64,000 nucleotides of DNA from Sphagnum compactum. Taxonomy: Eukaryota > Bryophyta > Sphagnopsida > Sphagnales. The translations under genes and the position numbers were made by a program. The stretch covers positions 11,165,118-11,229,117 of the forward strand of contig OZ234503.1 in NCBI GenBank assembly GCA_965153455.1. Direction: 5' to 3'. The notes under the pieces are model-generated. The model worked only from the letters and a program-made list of their open reading frames with translations. It had not been told where the DNA came from and did no database searches. Shown here in pieces: positions 34,764 to 45,543 of this stretch. How positions within the stretch are numbered: the first letter of the stretch is position 1; every line of letters begins with the position of its first letter.

Positions 34764-36737
34764 GTGTCCTTATTTACAAAGTGTGGCATGTTTTTTATTT
34801 ATCGCCGATGTACACCTCCTGACCGGTTGTATGGCATTACAAATCGTTCGATCAGTGTTGATCGCGGTCTGTAAGGGCCAATCGGCGTGCGTTGTATGGC
34901 ATTACAGACCATTCGATCAGTGTTGATCGCGGTCTCTATGGGCCAATTAGCATTCAAGAGGTGTTCACCTTCGATTCTTAAAAAATAAAACCTCATGAAC
35001 CCGTCATCTTAAATTTCTCACCGTTTGTATGATTTCCCTCTGTATTTCTCAACCTTGTGTTTCTGAGAGAAAGTCGGGTTTGCTTAATCATCTAACTCTC
35101 CGCTTTAGTGTCCTTTTCCACAGAGTGTGTCATGTTTTTTATTTATCGTCGATGTACACCTCTTGACCGGCTGTATGGCATTACAGACCGTTCGATCAGT
35201 GTTGATCGCGGTCTGTAAGGGCCAATTGGCATGGGCTGTATGGCACTACAGACCATTCGATCAGTGTTGATCGCGGTCTCTATGGGCCAATTAGCATTCA
35301 AGAGGTGTTCACCTTCGATTCTTAAAAAATAAAACCTCATGAACCCGTCATCTTAAATTTTTCACCGTTTGTATCATTTCCCTCTGTATTTGTCAACCCT
35401 GTGTTTCTGAGAGAAGGTCGAGTTTGCTTGATCATCTAACTCTCCGCTTTAGTGTCCTTTTCCACAGAGTGTGTCATGTTTTTTATTTATCGTCGACGTA
35501 CACCTCTTGACCGGCTGTATGGCATTATAGACCGTTCGATCAGTGTTGATCGCGGTCTGTAAAGGCCAATCGGCGTGGGCTGTATGGCATTACAGACCAT
35601 TCGATCAATGTTGATCGCGGTCTATATGGGCCAATTAGCATTCAGGAGGTGTTCACCTTCGATTCTTAAAAAATAAAACCTCATGAACCCGTCATCTTAA
35701 ATTTCTCACCGTTTGCATGATTTCCCTCTGTATTTGTCAACCTTGTGTTTCTGAGAGAAGGTCGGGTTTGCTTGATCATCTAACTTTCCGCTTTAGTGTC
35801 CTTTTCCACAGAGTGTGGCATGTTTTTTATCTATCGTCGATGTACACCTCTTGACCGGCTGTATGGCATTACAGACCGTTCGATCAGTGTTGATCGCGGT
35901 CTGTAAGGGCCAATCGGCGTGGGCTGTATGGCATTACAGACCATTCGATCAGTGTTGATCGCGGTCTCTATGGGCCAATTAGCATTCAAGAGGTGTTCAC
36001 CTTCGATTCTTAAAAAATAAAATCTCATGAACCCGTCATCTTAAATTCTCACCGTTTGTATCATTTCCCTCTGTATTTGTCAACCTTGTGTTTCTGAGAG
36101 AAGGTCGGGTTTGCTTGATCATCTAACTCTCCGCTCTAGTGTCCTTTTCCACAGAGTGTGGCATGTTTTTTATCTATTGTCGATGTACACCTCTTGACCG
36201 GTTGTATGGCATTACAGACCGTTCGATCAGTGTTGATCGCGGTCTGTAAGGGCCAATCGGCGTGCGTTGTATGGCATTACAGACCATTCGATCAGTGTTG
36301 ATCGCGGTCTATATGGGCCAATTAGCATTCAGGAGGTGTTCACCTTCGATTCTTAAAAAATAAAACCTCATGAACCCGTCATCTTAAATTTTTCACCGTT
36401 TGCATGATTTCCCTCTGTATTTGTCAACCTTGTGTTTCTAAGAGAAGGCCGGGTTTGCTTGATCATCTAACTCTCCGCTTTAGTGTCCTTTTCCACAGAG
36501 TGTGGCATGTTTTTTATCTATCGTCGATGTACACCTCTTGACCGGCTGTATGACATTACAGACCGTTCGATCAGTGTTGATCGCGGTCTGTATGGGCCAA
36601 TTAGCGTGGGCTGTATGGCATTACAGACCGTTCGATCAGTGTTGATCGCGATCTATATGGGCCAATTAGCATTCAGGAGGTGATCACCTTCGATTCTTAA
36701 AAAACAAAACCTCTCGAACCCGTCATCTTAAATTTGT
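34764..36737. repeat. 344-bp satellite array (about 5.7 units)
   Basis: Head-to-tail units of exactly 344 bp (equivalent points at 34799, 35143, 35487, 35831, 36175, 36519) with few differences. Each unit holds two copies of a ~74-bp sub-block that contains TTACAGACCG-tt-CGATCA-gtgt-TGATCG-CGGTCTGTAA, a near-palindrome able to fold into a ~16-bp stem. A 65-codon minus-strand frame is open in at least three units; it follows from unit similarity and has no known domain. The first and last units fade out. Confidence 0.95.
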
Positions 36738-37403
36738 CACTTAGATTTGTTTGATTTTTATTTGGTAAAGGTATCTTCGTATTGAGGAATGGCTGAGTTG
36801 TTTTTTTACTTCCGAAAATATGGAAAAAATTTGTGCTGTGACAGTCGTGCTCATGGATTCGGCATCCGGGGTGAGATATTTTTTTAAATCGTAATTATAG
36901 TGCAGGAATGTGCAACAATTCTTTTGAGCAATGTCAGAGGTGTGCACTCGATGCTATATTTCAGTCACATGTAAATATAGATTTAACTAATATGAAAGTT
37001 GCATCTTCAAATTTCAACCATTGCTTTGGTTCAAACCCACCTCCTCACTTCTGTCTTATGGTCTTGTTTTCTCTTTTCTTTAGGGTTGCAGTTCGCCTTA
37101 TTCTTGTTGTTTGGTTTTTGCAACCGCTCATAAAATTTCCCTTTCAACTACACATAAACCTTCCATTCACCAGAAGATTTCATTTTGATTTTCAAAGAAC
37201 CTTCCATTTTTTGTATATATCCCCTATATCTGGTTATGGTCTTCTTGAGTGTAATGACAGGTGATGATGGTTTTTCCTACCAGGTACCAACCTTTTTTTG
37301 TTTGTTTTTTGTTCTTGTTGCTTTTGAAGCAGCTCAGGCAAAGCTAAAACTTATTTTCTGAAATCTCTTAGACCCTACACCAAACAACTGACGATTTCTT
37401 GGG
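36738..37403. other. Spacer without a recognised gene
   Basis: AT-rich DNA. A plus-strand frame at 36908-37264 has no recognised domain. Intron-like T-rich and polypyrimidine stretches occur. Confidence 0.4.
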
Positions 37404-38180
37404 GTAGGCACCTTTTAAACAAAAATAATTATCATGCACTTGAAGTGCATGAAATAATATTTTTGTTTAAAATGTGTACATGAGTTTTATGATAATTCAA
37501 AATGATTCAACATGAATAATTATCAAGTATCTGAAGTGTTTGACATATTGTTCTTGTTTGACATATTATTCGTGATTCAATCATGCATAATGTTTTTTAG
37601 AACATCATAATTTTGTCAATGTTTCAACATAAATAATAATTGAAACATTAGACATTATTATTTTTCACATGAGCACTATAATTGTTTATTTAAGTAGGTA
37701 CCTTTTTAAACAAAAATAATAATCATGCACCTGAAGTGCATGAAACAATATTTTTGTTTCAATAATACATGATTATTATGACAATTTGATTTAGAACAAC
37801 TTGAATAATTATCAAGTACCTGAAGTGCTTGACATATTGTTCTTGTTTGACATATTATTCATGATTCAATTATGCATAATGTTTTTAAGAACATCATAAT
37901 TTTGTCAATGTTTCAACAAAAATAATTATTGAGACATTAGACATTATTATTTTTCACATGAGCACTATAATTGTTTATTTAGGTAGGTACCTTTTTAAAC
38001 AAAAATAATAATCATGCACCTGAAGTGCATGAAACAATATTTTTGTTTCAATAATACATGATTATTTTGACAATTCGATTTAGAACAACCTGAATAATTG
38101 TCAAGTACCTGAAGTGCTAGACATATTGTTCTTGTTGAACATATTATTCATGGTGTAATTATGCATGATGTTTTTTACTT
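37404..38180. repeat. 290-bp tandem repeat (about 2.6 units) with a long palindrome
   Basis: Units start with GTAGG(C/T)ACCTTTT at 37404, 37694 and 37983. Near its start each unit has an inverted repeat of about 25 bp per arm: AAACAAAAATAAT and ATCATGCACTT on the left, AAGTGCATGA and ATATTTTTGTTT on the right, almost without loop. A second inverted pair, AATGTTTCAA and TTGAAACATT, lies 12 bp apart in the later half of units 1 and 2. Confidence 0.9.
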
Positions 38181-41100
38181 GGCTTGATACCCCCTTCCAA
38201 GAACAAGGGCACTTATCTCTATTCAACCCCCAGGGAACACCTTACTTGTTCATTACAAAGTTGGAAACTATGACATGATTTTTTTGAAATTTTTTTATCA
38301 ATTCCTGAAGTGGTTATCATCCATATGAAATTATAGAACAAGTTGTTCAACCAACCAGCAATGAGGAACATGCCAAAAGGTGTTAGGGAGGCACAAAAAT
38401 GCAGAAGGCAACAAAATACGATACATTACATACCACCAGGTAACCATGTCTTTTTCTATTTTTTTTCTTTCTCAATTTCATGGTTTCAAAACTTGTGGCT
38501 TGCTTTATGTTGAACTTACACAAGAAAACCAAAAATTTACAACTTTTTATATATATTTTTTGTAGACACAGTGTAAAATTTGGCCAAAAAAATATTCACT
38601 AGTAGGTGAACTAAATAAATAAATAAATATATAAAGTTAAATTTGGTTTATGTCATCCTGCCACTTTTTCAAGTTCATTATTTGCACTTAAAAAAAAATT
38701 ATGCTGAAACAATTTTCTATAGACCAAATTTTGATCAATTAATTTCATTTTTCCTATATAAAATCATCATATTTTATATTAGGTTCCAATAGGTAGCCAA
38801 AAAATAGAATGATGGCTAATTTTTCTTACTTTCATATTTTTTTTCACCCAAATTCTACTAAATCATTTTATGGATAATTGCCACTTCAGCCAAAGGACAT
38901 TGGTGCAAAGGACAACCATGATAGTCTGTAAACCTTAAAAGAAATCATTAATACATATTTGGACTGCAAAGGAATCTGACAAGCAACAAAAGCCTTTGCA
39001 AAAAACTTGGCAAAACTACAAGGAAGCCCTTAAACCCATAAGGAAAGGAACCTCACACTTTTTGAAGCATTAAATACATAGTTTCTAGTTCCATTTTAAT
39101 TTAGATTTAGTGTATAAGCCTTTAGGGGGATACATGAATAATACATTAGAAATCAATTTAACTATTAAAAAATGACATATATAGTATACCACCTCCATGT
39201 GATGAAATGGTGGTTTTTCATTTACAAGCTTAAAGAACCGGCCAGTTTTTCTTAGTGTATTTTTAGGACCCTCCCAAGCCCAAATTTGTTAATGTACCCA
39301 TTTCTTTACAACCCATTTCTTTACAAAGGCGAAACATCTGAAAATAGGCCATAGTGAACCAACACCCAGCAGCATACCACCCACTCTATGCCTATTATTA
39401 CTCAATTATGGATGAACCTAAACTGAGTTAATATTTCCCACGAGTTAATATTTCCCTAGTTTTTCTGGCACCCTTTTTCCTTCAATGTTCAAAGCAATTA
39501 ACAACATTGAAGAAAATTCATAAACTCAGAATTGGAAACCATAGACAGTAATAATCTTCCTAAGCTTCTAGCATTGGGCATTCTTATAATAGATGTAGTA
39601 TGTGAGCACAATGGAATGGCATGACCAATGTTTTTCTTCAAATTGTCATATTGAAAATTTGGTGATTTTTTCAAGACATTAACAAAATTAGTTGAGTTCA
39701 CACAAGAATTCTTGGATTGATATTAAAACAGTTAGGTTAATCCATAGCTTCTTTCCCTAACCACAGGGATCTAGTCTAGAAACTCTGGCTTCTTCCTTTT
39801 TGGTGCTCTTATCTTCAAGAATTGACATAGACAAACTAAGGATTTCCAGTCTTTTCATATTTATCTTCATATATTTCCAATTTCTAACTTACGGTAGGCA
39901 AATTCACCCTCTAAAAATTATTGTTTTGTTTTGAAACATAGTAGTGTGCCATATATATGATGTTATAATTTCCTCGAAATTTGCCTCAAAATAGCAAAAT
40001 TGGTTGAAATTAAATTAGAAAGTAACATTGTCTAAAATTTCTTGGATTTTTTTACAAGAAAGGGATAATTCACTCCCCAAAAATACAGTGTTTTATGAGG
40101 TATATGGGGGTTGATCAATTTGGGGTTTGAAGGGTTCAGGGTTTAAGAGCCAAGTCGTTAGGGTCCAGAGTAAGTGTGTAGTTTGTACCAAATGTACATG
40201 CACCTCCATTATCACCTCAACCTGACAAAAATTTGCCCACGGATAACACCTGATTCCAGTGTACTGGCTAGTCTTTTAAATAACCCTTTACGAAAATGAC
40301 GACTACCTATTATGACGAAATCTGTATGGGGATGCGACAAAGAAAAGACTGTTGCTTACATTAAGCGTGCTTTCAAGCAATGTCACAGTAAAGTTGCTAG
40401 TTCAGAGGTACCACTAGGATTCAGGGATTGAGCATCTCAAAAGTAATCTAGATGCTTGTTGTCGATGTTTTCGTGAGCATCTGGTATATCTCAGAAGGCA
40501 CAAAATATGTTTGGATTGGTATGGTGTTCATGGTAAACTGAAATGCAAGCATATCCCAAGATTTGTGAATGATCGAGCAACACGAAGGTCATTGTTTGTT
40601 TAGAAGCTCAACTTCACAGAAGTGAATTTCTAGGTGTGATATAGAGTTGTTCCCCTATTTTTAGATCCTTTTCGACTACCTCCAACTTTTATCTTACAAA
40701 CTAGCGATGTTTCTTTTAGAATGCACGATTGCTCAAAGTTCACACAGTGGGTCAGTAGATTTTAACAACCTAGTTGCTGATGGAGGGACTATGGGGGACT
40801 CTGCAGGTATTAAGCAGTGTTGATGCGAGTTTTGGTCTTGGTCACAATTCGCAAGGTCCTTACCACGGGCCAAATTCACTATTGACGTTCAAGCTCGAAG
40901 AGAAACCTGACAAGCTTGGAAGAAACCCTAAGAGTTATTAATCCTTGCTAAAGTGAGATGGACACACGAATGGGTGTTGAGATGGAGTTGAAGGTTAAGA
41001 AGGATTTACAATTTGCATCTGCCAATTCAAACACCAAGGTGGTTGACATGGTGTCCCCTGCACCACCATATGCTCCACCGGCCAAATTCAAGTAAGCATC

Positions 41101-41693
41101 TATAGTAAGGGCTCTTGTAGAATCCAAATGTTGTATAAAACAAAGCCCGTTGCTCGGTGATTTTTATATGGCGAACTTGCATATGGTTGTTGTGGGCTTA
41201 ATTTAGCTGCATTATGTTACAATGGTTGTTTCTGGGTTTTCCTAACAGGAGTCCATGCTCCATCAAACATGGAATAACCTGTAGGGGACAATGTAGGAGT
41301 AGAAAGTTCCTTTTAGGACTGTTTTTGCTTTTAGTGGTTAGGCATCTATTTGGCTGTGGCAGGCATGAATGGTACCAAACAACCAGTTTGGTTGTGGTTT
41401 GTATTTTGGCAAAGGCAGCTGAAGAAGAAGATCTGAAAGTTCATTTCAGTGAACACATTGTATGTTCCAAGTTCTATCTACTCCCAGACCTTGATTTTGT
41501 TTCTCAAATAGTTTGGTTGTATGTTAGTTGGGCTTCTAATGACTTGTATGTGTTTCTAGATCAGCTGCACAATTTTTACAGCAGTTTCTTCACCCTGCAT
41601 TGAACTGTCCAAAAGAATGGCTCCAGGCCTCTATTATCAGGTCACTGTGTGTTTCTGAAGGCCCAGTGATAGATGGGCCAGTGTTAGGGTCTC
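38181..41693. other. 3.5 kb without a recognised gene
   Basis: A/T-rich DNA with an (AAAT)n run near 38605-38625. Around 40,940-41,095 a plus-strand stretch has protein-like composition (EMELKVKKDLQF, VVDMVSPAPPYAPP) and could be an exon relic of a captured gene. The 41214-41603 frame has a hydrophobic segment but no recognised domain. Confidence 0.4.
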
Positions 41694-41759
41694 TTTCCAT
41701 TAGGCTGCTGTGATCACAGTTACACATAATGTGCTGTGATCACAGCAGCCTAATGGAAA
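41694..41759. repeat. Perfect 26-bp inverted repeat (hairpin)
   Basis: The arms 41694-41719 and 41734-41759 are perfect reverse complements, separated by 14 bases. The left arm starts TTTCCATTAGGC and ends GTGATCACAG. Each arm also contains the palindrome CTGTGATCACAG. As RNA or single-stranded DNA it would form a stable hairpin. Confidence 0.95.
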
Positions 41760-42006
41760 ACCACTGACATAGTAGCATCTTGTTTCTTGCTGCAGGGACA
41801 GTCGGTTTCCATTGGAGAATTACAAGTGTGGTGAAAATATGTAGTTAATTAAAGGTCATATAAAATGATGGATGTTGTGATTTAATGTCACTTGCAGCAA
41901 ATGATGGAATGTGTGTTGGCAGCTTGGCCTGGTCATTAATCTCAGGGAACCATTGCCGTGCGTGCTACAACTCCCCTTGTTTGGCAAGGTGACTAATTAT
42001 AACTAT

Positions 42007-42060
42007 GCCATTTGTGTTACAGTAGAAGGATAAGCCATTTGTGTTACAGTAGAAGGATAA
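42007..42060. repeat. 27-bp perfect tandem duplication
   Basis: The unit from GCCATTTGTGTTACAG to GGATAA occurs twice with no gap and no mismatch (42007-42033 and 42034-42060). It lies about 60 bp upstream of the SGT1 exon. Confidence 0.9.
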
Positions 42061-42120
42061 GCACATTGCTAATGTGCCTAGGCTGCTCACTAGGTTAACT
42101 CCCACACCTTGACTGTGCAG

Positions 42121-42270
42121 GTGATCCCTGCAGAGTGTAAATATGCCTGCTTGAAAACCAAGTTGGAGATCAAACTTGTCAAGGCTACGAACATTCATTG
42201 GATGCAACTTGGGTGCAACACAAAATGCGGGACTGACTGGGACAAGTTAGAGGCAATTGTTAAAGAAGAG
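42121..42270 (+). pseudogene. Single exon of an SGT1-like co-chaperone
   Basis: SGT1 is an HSP90 co-chaperone needed by plant immune receptors and SCF complexes. The 50-codon exon has the end of the CS domain (VIPAECKYACLKTKLEIKLV, KATNIHWMQL) joined to the start of the SGS domain (DWDKLEAIVKEE). Both phrases are characteristic of plant SGT1. A consensus acceptor (GACTGTGCAG) and donor (GTGGGT) flank it and no stop occurs. The TPR domain, the rest of CS and the rest of SGS are not found nearby, so this is a captured exon. The preserved frame suggests it is not old. Confidence 0.75.
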
Positions 42271-42423
42271 GTGGGTGTTTTTCAGTCTTGATATTTTGTG
42301 ACAAATATGCCATATGGGTAAAACTATATGCACATTTTGCCTTTAGTAGTAGACCTGTGATCTAACTCGGGCTGGTCTTGATAGGTAAACCACCCACCAC
42401 CTATACAATACACTACAATCCTG

Positions 42424-42525
42424 AACAAAGGTAGTGAAAATTGGGCGGAAAAGTACAACGCATTAGAAGCCCGAATATGTGAGCTTGAGGAGAAGATGAA
42501 TGGAATGACCTTGGAGCTGAAAGAG
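42424..42525 (+). other. Coiled-coil exon-like stretch
   Basis: Thirty-four codons (NKGSENWAEKYNALEARI, ELEEKMNGMTLELKE) form a heptad-like charged helix ending at a good donor (GTATGC). Plant transposon accessory proteins often end in such coiled coils, but the assignment is open. It begins 153 bp after the SGT1 exon and could belong to another captured gene. Confidence 0.4.
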
Positions 42526-43579
42526 GTATGCCAAATTGTACTACCTAGTTCATCAGTTCCCTTGCCTACACAACCTAGCCGCCTTGGTGCAAATCCAAAG
42601 ACAGTTGCAGAGGTTGTAAGGTGGTTTTTCCCATCATGGGAACCACTTGAACCATGATTTTTTTAACTCCCTAATTTTTGATACAAAACTGCTTAACGAG
42701 TGTCCATATTAAACCTGTATGGACCCTAGAATTTTTTGTGATATTGGTCGTTGAAGGAGCTAAACCGATTGAAGTCAAATGTACCCAAGATTGTCACCTT
42801 AGTGGCACTGCAGATTTGTGAAACCTTTTTGGACATCTCAGCTTGCAACATACAAGGTAGCTATTCCTTAGAGTAGCGCAGTCTAAAAGGATCTGAGTCC
42901 CTAGCTTGGGTGTCTGTATCTTGTGGGCAGGATAGGACATTTTTCCTTTGAGCTTCATTCTCCTTCTAGGCTGCAAAAGCTCCTACCATTGTGGCTGTAG
43001 GGTAGAAGTAGTGAGTAAGGAGTGATTTCCGTTCATGATTTCATACTTTGTGAGTAGCACCCAAAAGGAAATCACTGGATTCATCTTGTAATTGTGAATC
43101 ATTCTTATGGAGTTTTCTTCAAATCTCATAAATATGAGTCAGGTGTGATGCCTTGTGACTTAATAGGATATTGCAAGTGATGCAAATGATGAGACTTTGT
43201 TGGCTTCAGTGGAATCATCCAGTTACCCATTTGATACTGCAAGCAAAGGGACTCAGTGGGTAATTCATGGCCATGTACAGTGGGAGAGCAACAGATGCTG
43301 CCAGAGTGGCTACGTTTAGAAAGACCCTGGCTGCTTCTGTTATCAACATTGGTGTGTTCTGTATGTGTACTGTGGCATTTTTGGTGGGTGCAATAGAGTT
43401 GGTGATCTTCACGACTTGTCTAAGGTCTAGAGATGAGATTGGTTCTGGCCCTTGGACAAAAAAAAAGGGTTCAGGTTTTTTGTCAAATCAGGAGTCACCT
43501 GCTTTGTTTCAAACATCTTTAGTTTGTTCATATTGTTCGCTGCTTGTTTTTTTTTTCTTTGTTCTAGTTTTCTTTGCAG
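42526..43579. other. Intron-like spacer before the FatB exons
   Basis: A plus-strand stretch near 43171-43320 reads DIASDANDETLLASVESS and might be an exon relic. The 43267-43593 frame has a hydrophobic segment. I cannot assign either. The last 60 bases are a T-rich tract ending CTTTGCAG, a good splice acceptor. Confidence 0.4.
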
Positions 43580-44264
43580 CCAAAACGTGGTGATTTGGAC
43601 ATGAATCAGCATGTCAACAATGTGAAATATGTTGGATGGGTGATGGAGGTAAGCTTCTCTTAGCCTGTTTTCTCAGAAGTCAAATAAAAGATACCTGTTT
43701 CTTTTACTGATTACTTACATACATACCTCAATTTGTGATGACCGATGGTGTGTGACAGGTCAATATTTGAGAGCATTTGGCTTCAAGAGTAATTATGCTT
43801 TTCTACCTGATGTTTGGGAGATTTGGTGTTATTTTCTGTTATCTAAGTGCCATGCTCATGCAGGATACTTGTTTCATTGTTTGGCTGGTCAATAGGAAAT
43901 GTGGACACAAGGCTAATTCAAAATGTGGCTTTGGCTGCAGAGTGTTCCAGTTGCAGTTTTTGAAAACTATGAATTTTCAAGCATGACACTCAAGTACAGA
44001 AGAGAGTGCAGCCAATCTGATGCTTTACAGTCAATGTGTAGTCCTACATCCTGTACTACAGAGCTAGAGAAGGAAGCTGAAGTAGAGGTGAATGGAGCAG
44101 GTTGTTCATACACAGCTGGATCTCAAACATCAATTCCAGATGTTGCCAAGTGTGTACCTTCACACTTACAGTTTACACATTTGTTGCGGTTGCAAGTTGA
44201 TGGTGCAGAAATCCTCCAGGGTAAAACACAGTGGAGATTAAAGAAGTCTAAACACTTGCATTGA
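43580..44264 (+). pseudogene. Last two exons of a FatB-type acyl-ACP thioesterase
   Basis: FatB enzymes release fatty acids from acyl carrier protein in plastids. Exon 43580-43648 reads PKRGDLDMNQHVNNVKYVGW, containing the signature NQHVNNVKY with the catalytic Asn/His. It is joined over a GT-AG intron to exon 43941-44264, which reads VFENYEFSSMTLKYRRECSQ, then an insertion-like region rich in Cys, Ser and Glu, then HLLRLQVDGAEILQGKTQWR and a TGA. Both exons are open and the junction (E|S) matches the family. The transit peptide, membrane anchor, first hot-dog fold and the exon normally before this one are absent. It is therefore a 3' gene fragment, ending just before the duplicated CACTA block. 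Confidence 0.88.
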
Positions 44265-44420
44265 AACTAGGTGCTTTTTGTAGGGTAGAGAAGAATATTA
44301 CAGGACACTTAAGTCTGTCATGATATGTTATGATAGGTGTGTTATGGAAGGGAAGGTAGGGGATCTAGTAACATTATCTGAGAGTTGTGCAATTCAACAC
44401 TTCACAGAGCCACCTCCTCA

Positions 44421-44600
44421 ATACCTAAGGGTTGTAAACCCTTTTACATTGTAAATTTTGAAATTTTGATATAGATTTTTTTTTTTGCCTTCCAAAGTGA
44501 CTCCAAATGAATATAAACCCTGCTTCCAAAATAAGAATACAGTGCCATGCTCTTGCGATACACAGTGGATCTCAAAACCATTTGCGAGTCATAATTCTTC
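44421..44600 (+). repeat. 180-bp duplicated block, right copy
   Basis: Nearly identical to 19697-19876. Here the sequence runs on past ATTCTTC into GCAACACTGC and the CACTA right end, so this copy keeps the original continuation that the left copy has lost. Confidence 0.9.
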
Positions 44601-44703
44601 GCAACACTGCAAAAGCCAAAAGACCAAATATACCATGTCACAGACATCGCTACATTCTTACGGGTAAAATCATTCCAGAATAGGTTTGTGAAATCATAGA
44701 TTT

Positions 44704-45543
44704 CGCAAACTTTTAGCGGCATTTTGAGAATCCCAAAATGTTTGCGTTAGATCTTACATCGGAAACAGATAGACTTTTGAGTCGATTCGCTAAGTCGTTG
44801 CGGTGATGGGTTTGTTGCAAATAGTTTCCGATGTAATGTTAATCACAAACTTTTAGCAGCATTTTGAGAATCCCGAAATGTTTGCGTTAAATCTTATATC
44901 GGAAACCGATAGACTTTTGAGTCGATTCACTAAGTCGTTGCGGTGATGGGTTTGTTGCAAATAGTTTCCGATGTAATGTTAATCGCAAACTTTTAGCGGC
45001 ATTTTGAGAATCCCGAAATGTTTGGGTCAGATCTTATATCGGAAACTGATAGACTTTTGAGTCGATTCGCTAAGTCGTTGCGGTGATGGGTTTGTTGCAA
45101 ATAGTTTCTGATGTAATGTTAATCGCAAACTTTTAGCGGCATTTTGAGAATCCCGAAATGTTTGCGTTAGATCTTACATCGGAAACAGATAGACTTTTGA
45201 GTCGATTCGCTAAGTCGTTGCGGTGATGGGTTTGTTGCAAATAGTTTCCGATGTAATGTTAATCGCAAACTTTTAGCGGCATTTTAAGAATCCCGAAATG
45301 TTTGCGTCAGATCTTATATCGGAAACTGATAGACTTTTGAGTCGATTTGCTAAGTCGTTGCGGTGATGGGTTTGTTGCAAATAGTTTCCGATGTAATGTT
45401 AATCGCAAACTTTTAGCGGCATTTTGAGAATCCCGAAATGTTTGCATCAGATCTTATATCGGAAACCGATAGACTTTTGAGTCGATTCGCTAAGTCGTTG
45501 CGGTGATGGGTTTGTTGCAAATAGTTTCTGATGTAGTGTTAAT
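44704..45543. repeat. Six exact 140-bp tandem units near the CACTA right end
   Basis: Units begin CGCAAACTTTTAGCGGC (or close variant) at 44704, 44844, 44984, 45124, 45264 and 45404. No insertions or deletions are seen, only a few substitutions. Each unit contains an inverted pair (TTACATCGGAAAC and GTTTCCGATGTAA in the best copies) and CGCAAAC-type motifs related to the subterminal TCGCAA motif. The array lies where extra transposase-binding sites would be expected. Confidence 0.95.

Noticed and set aside
34799-36716. 65-residue minus-strand ORF repeated in the 344-bp units
   Set aside because: It is open because the units are nearly identical and has no recognised domain. I kept it as a property of the satellite and not as a gene.
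41214-41603. 129-codon plus-strand frame with a hydrophobic segment
   Set aside because: No homologous family recognised, and it lies among captured introns and spacers; not enough to call a gene.
44340-44380. CTAG followed by T near 44371 as a Helitron 3' end
   Set aside because: No stem-loop stands about 10 bases upstream, which Helitron 3' ends require.
44704-45543. CRISPR-like appearance of a regular array
   Set aside because: The units are continuous 140-bp tandem copies without unique spacers, in a eukaryotic transposon.
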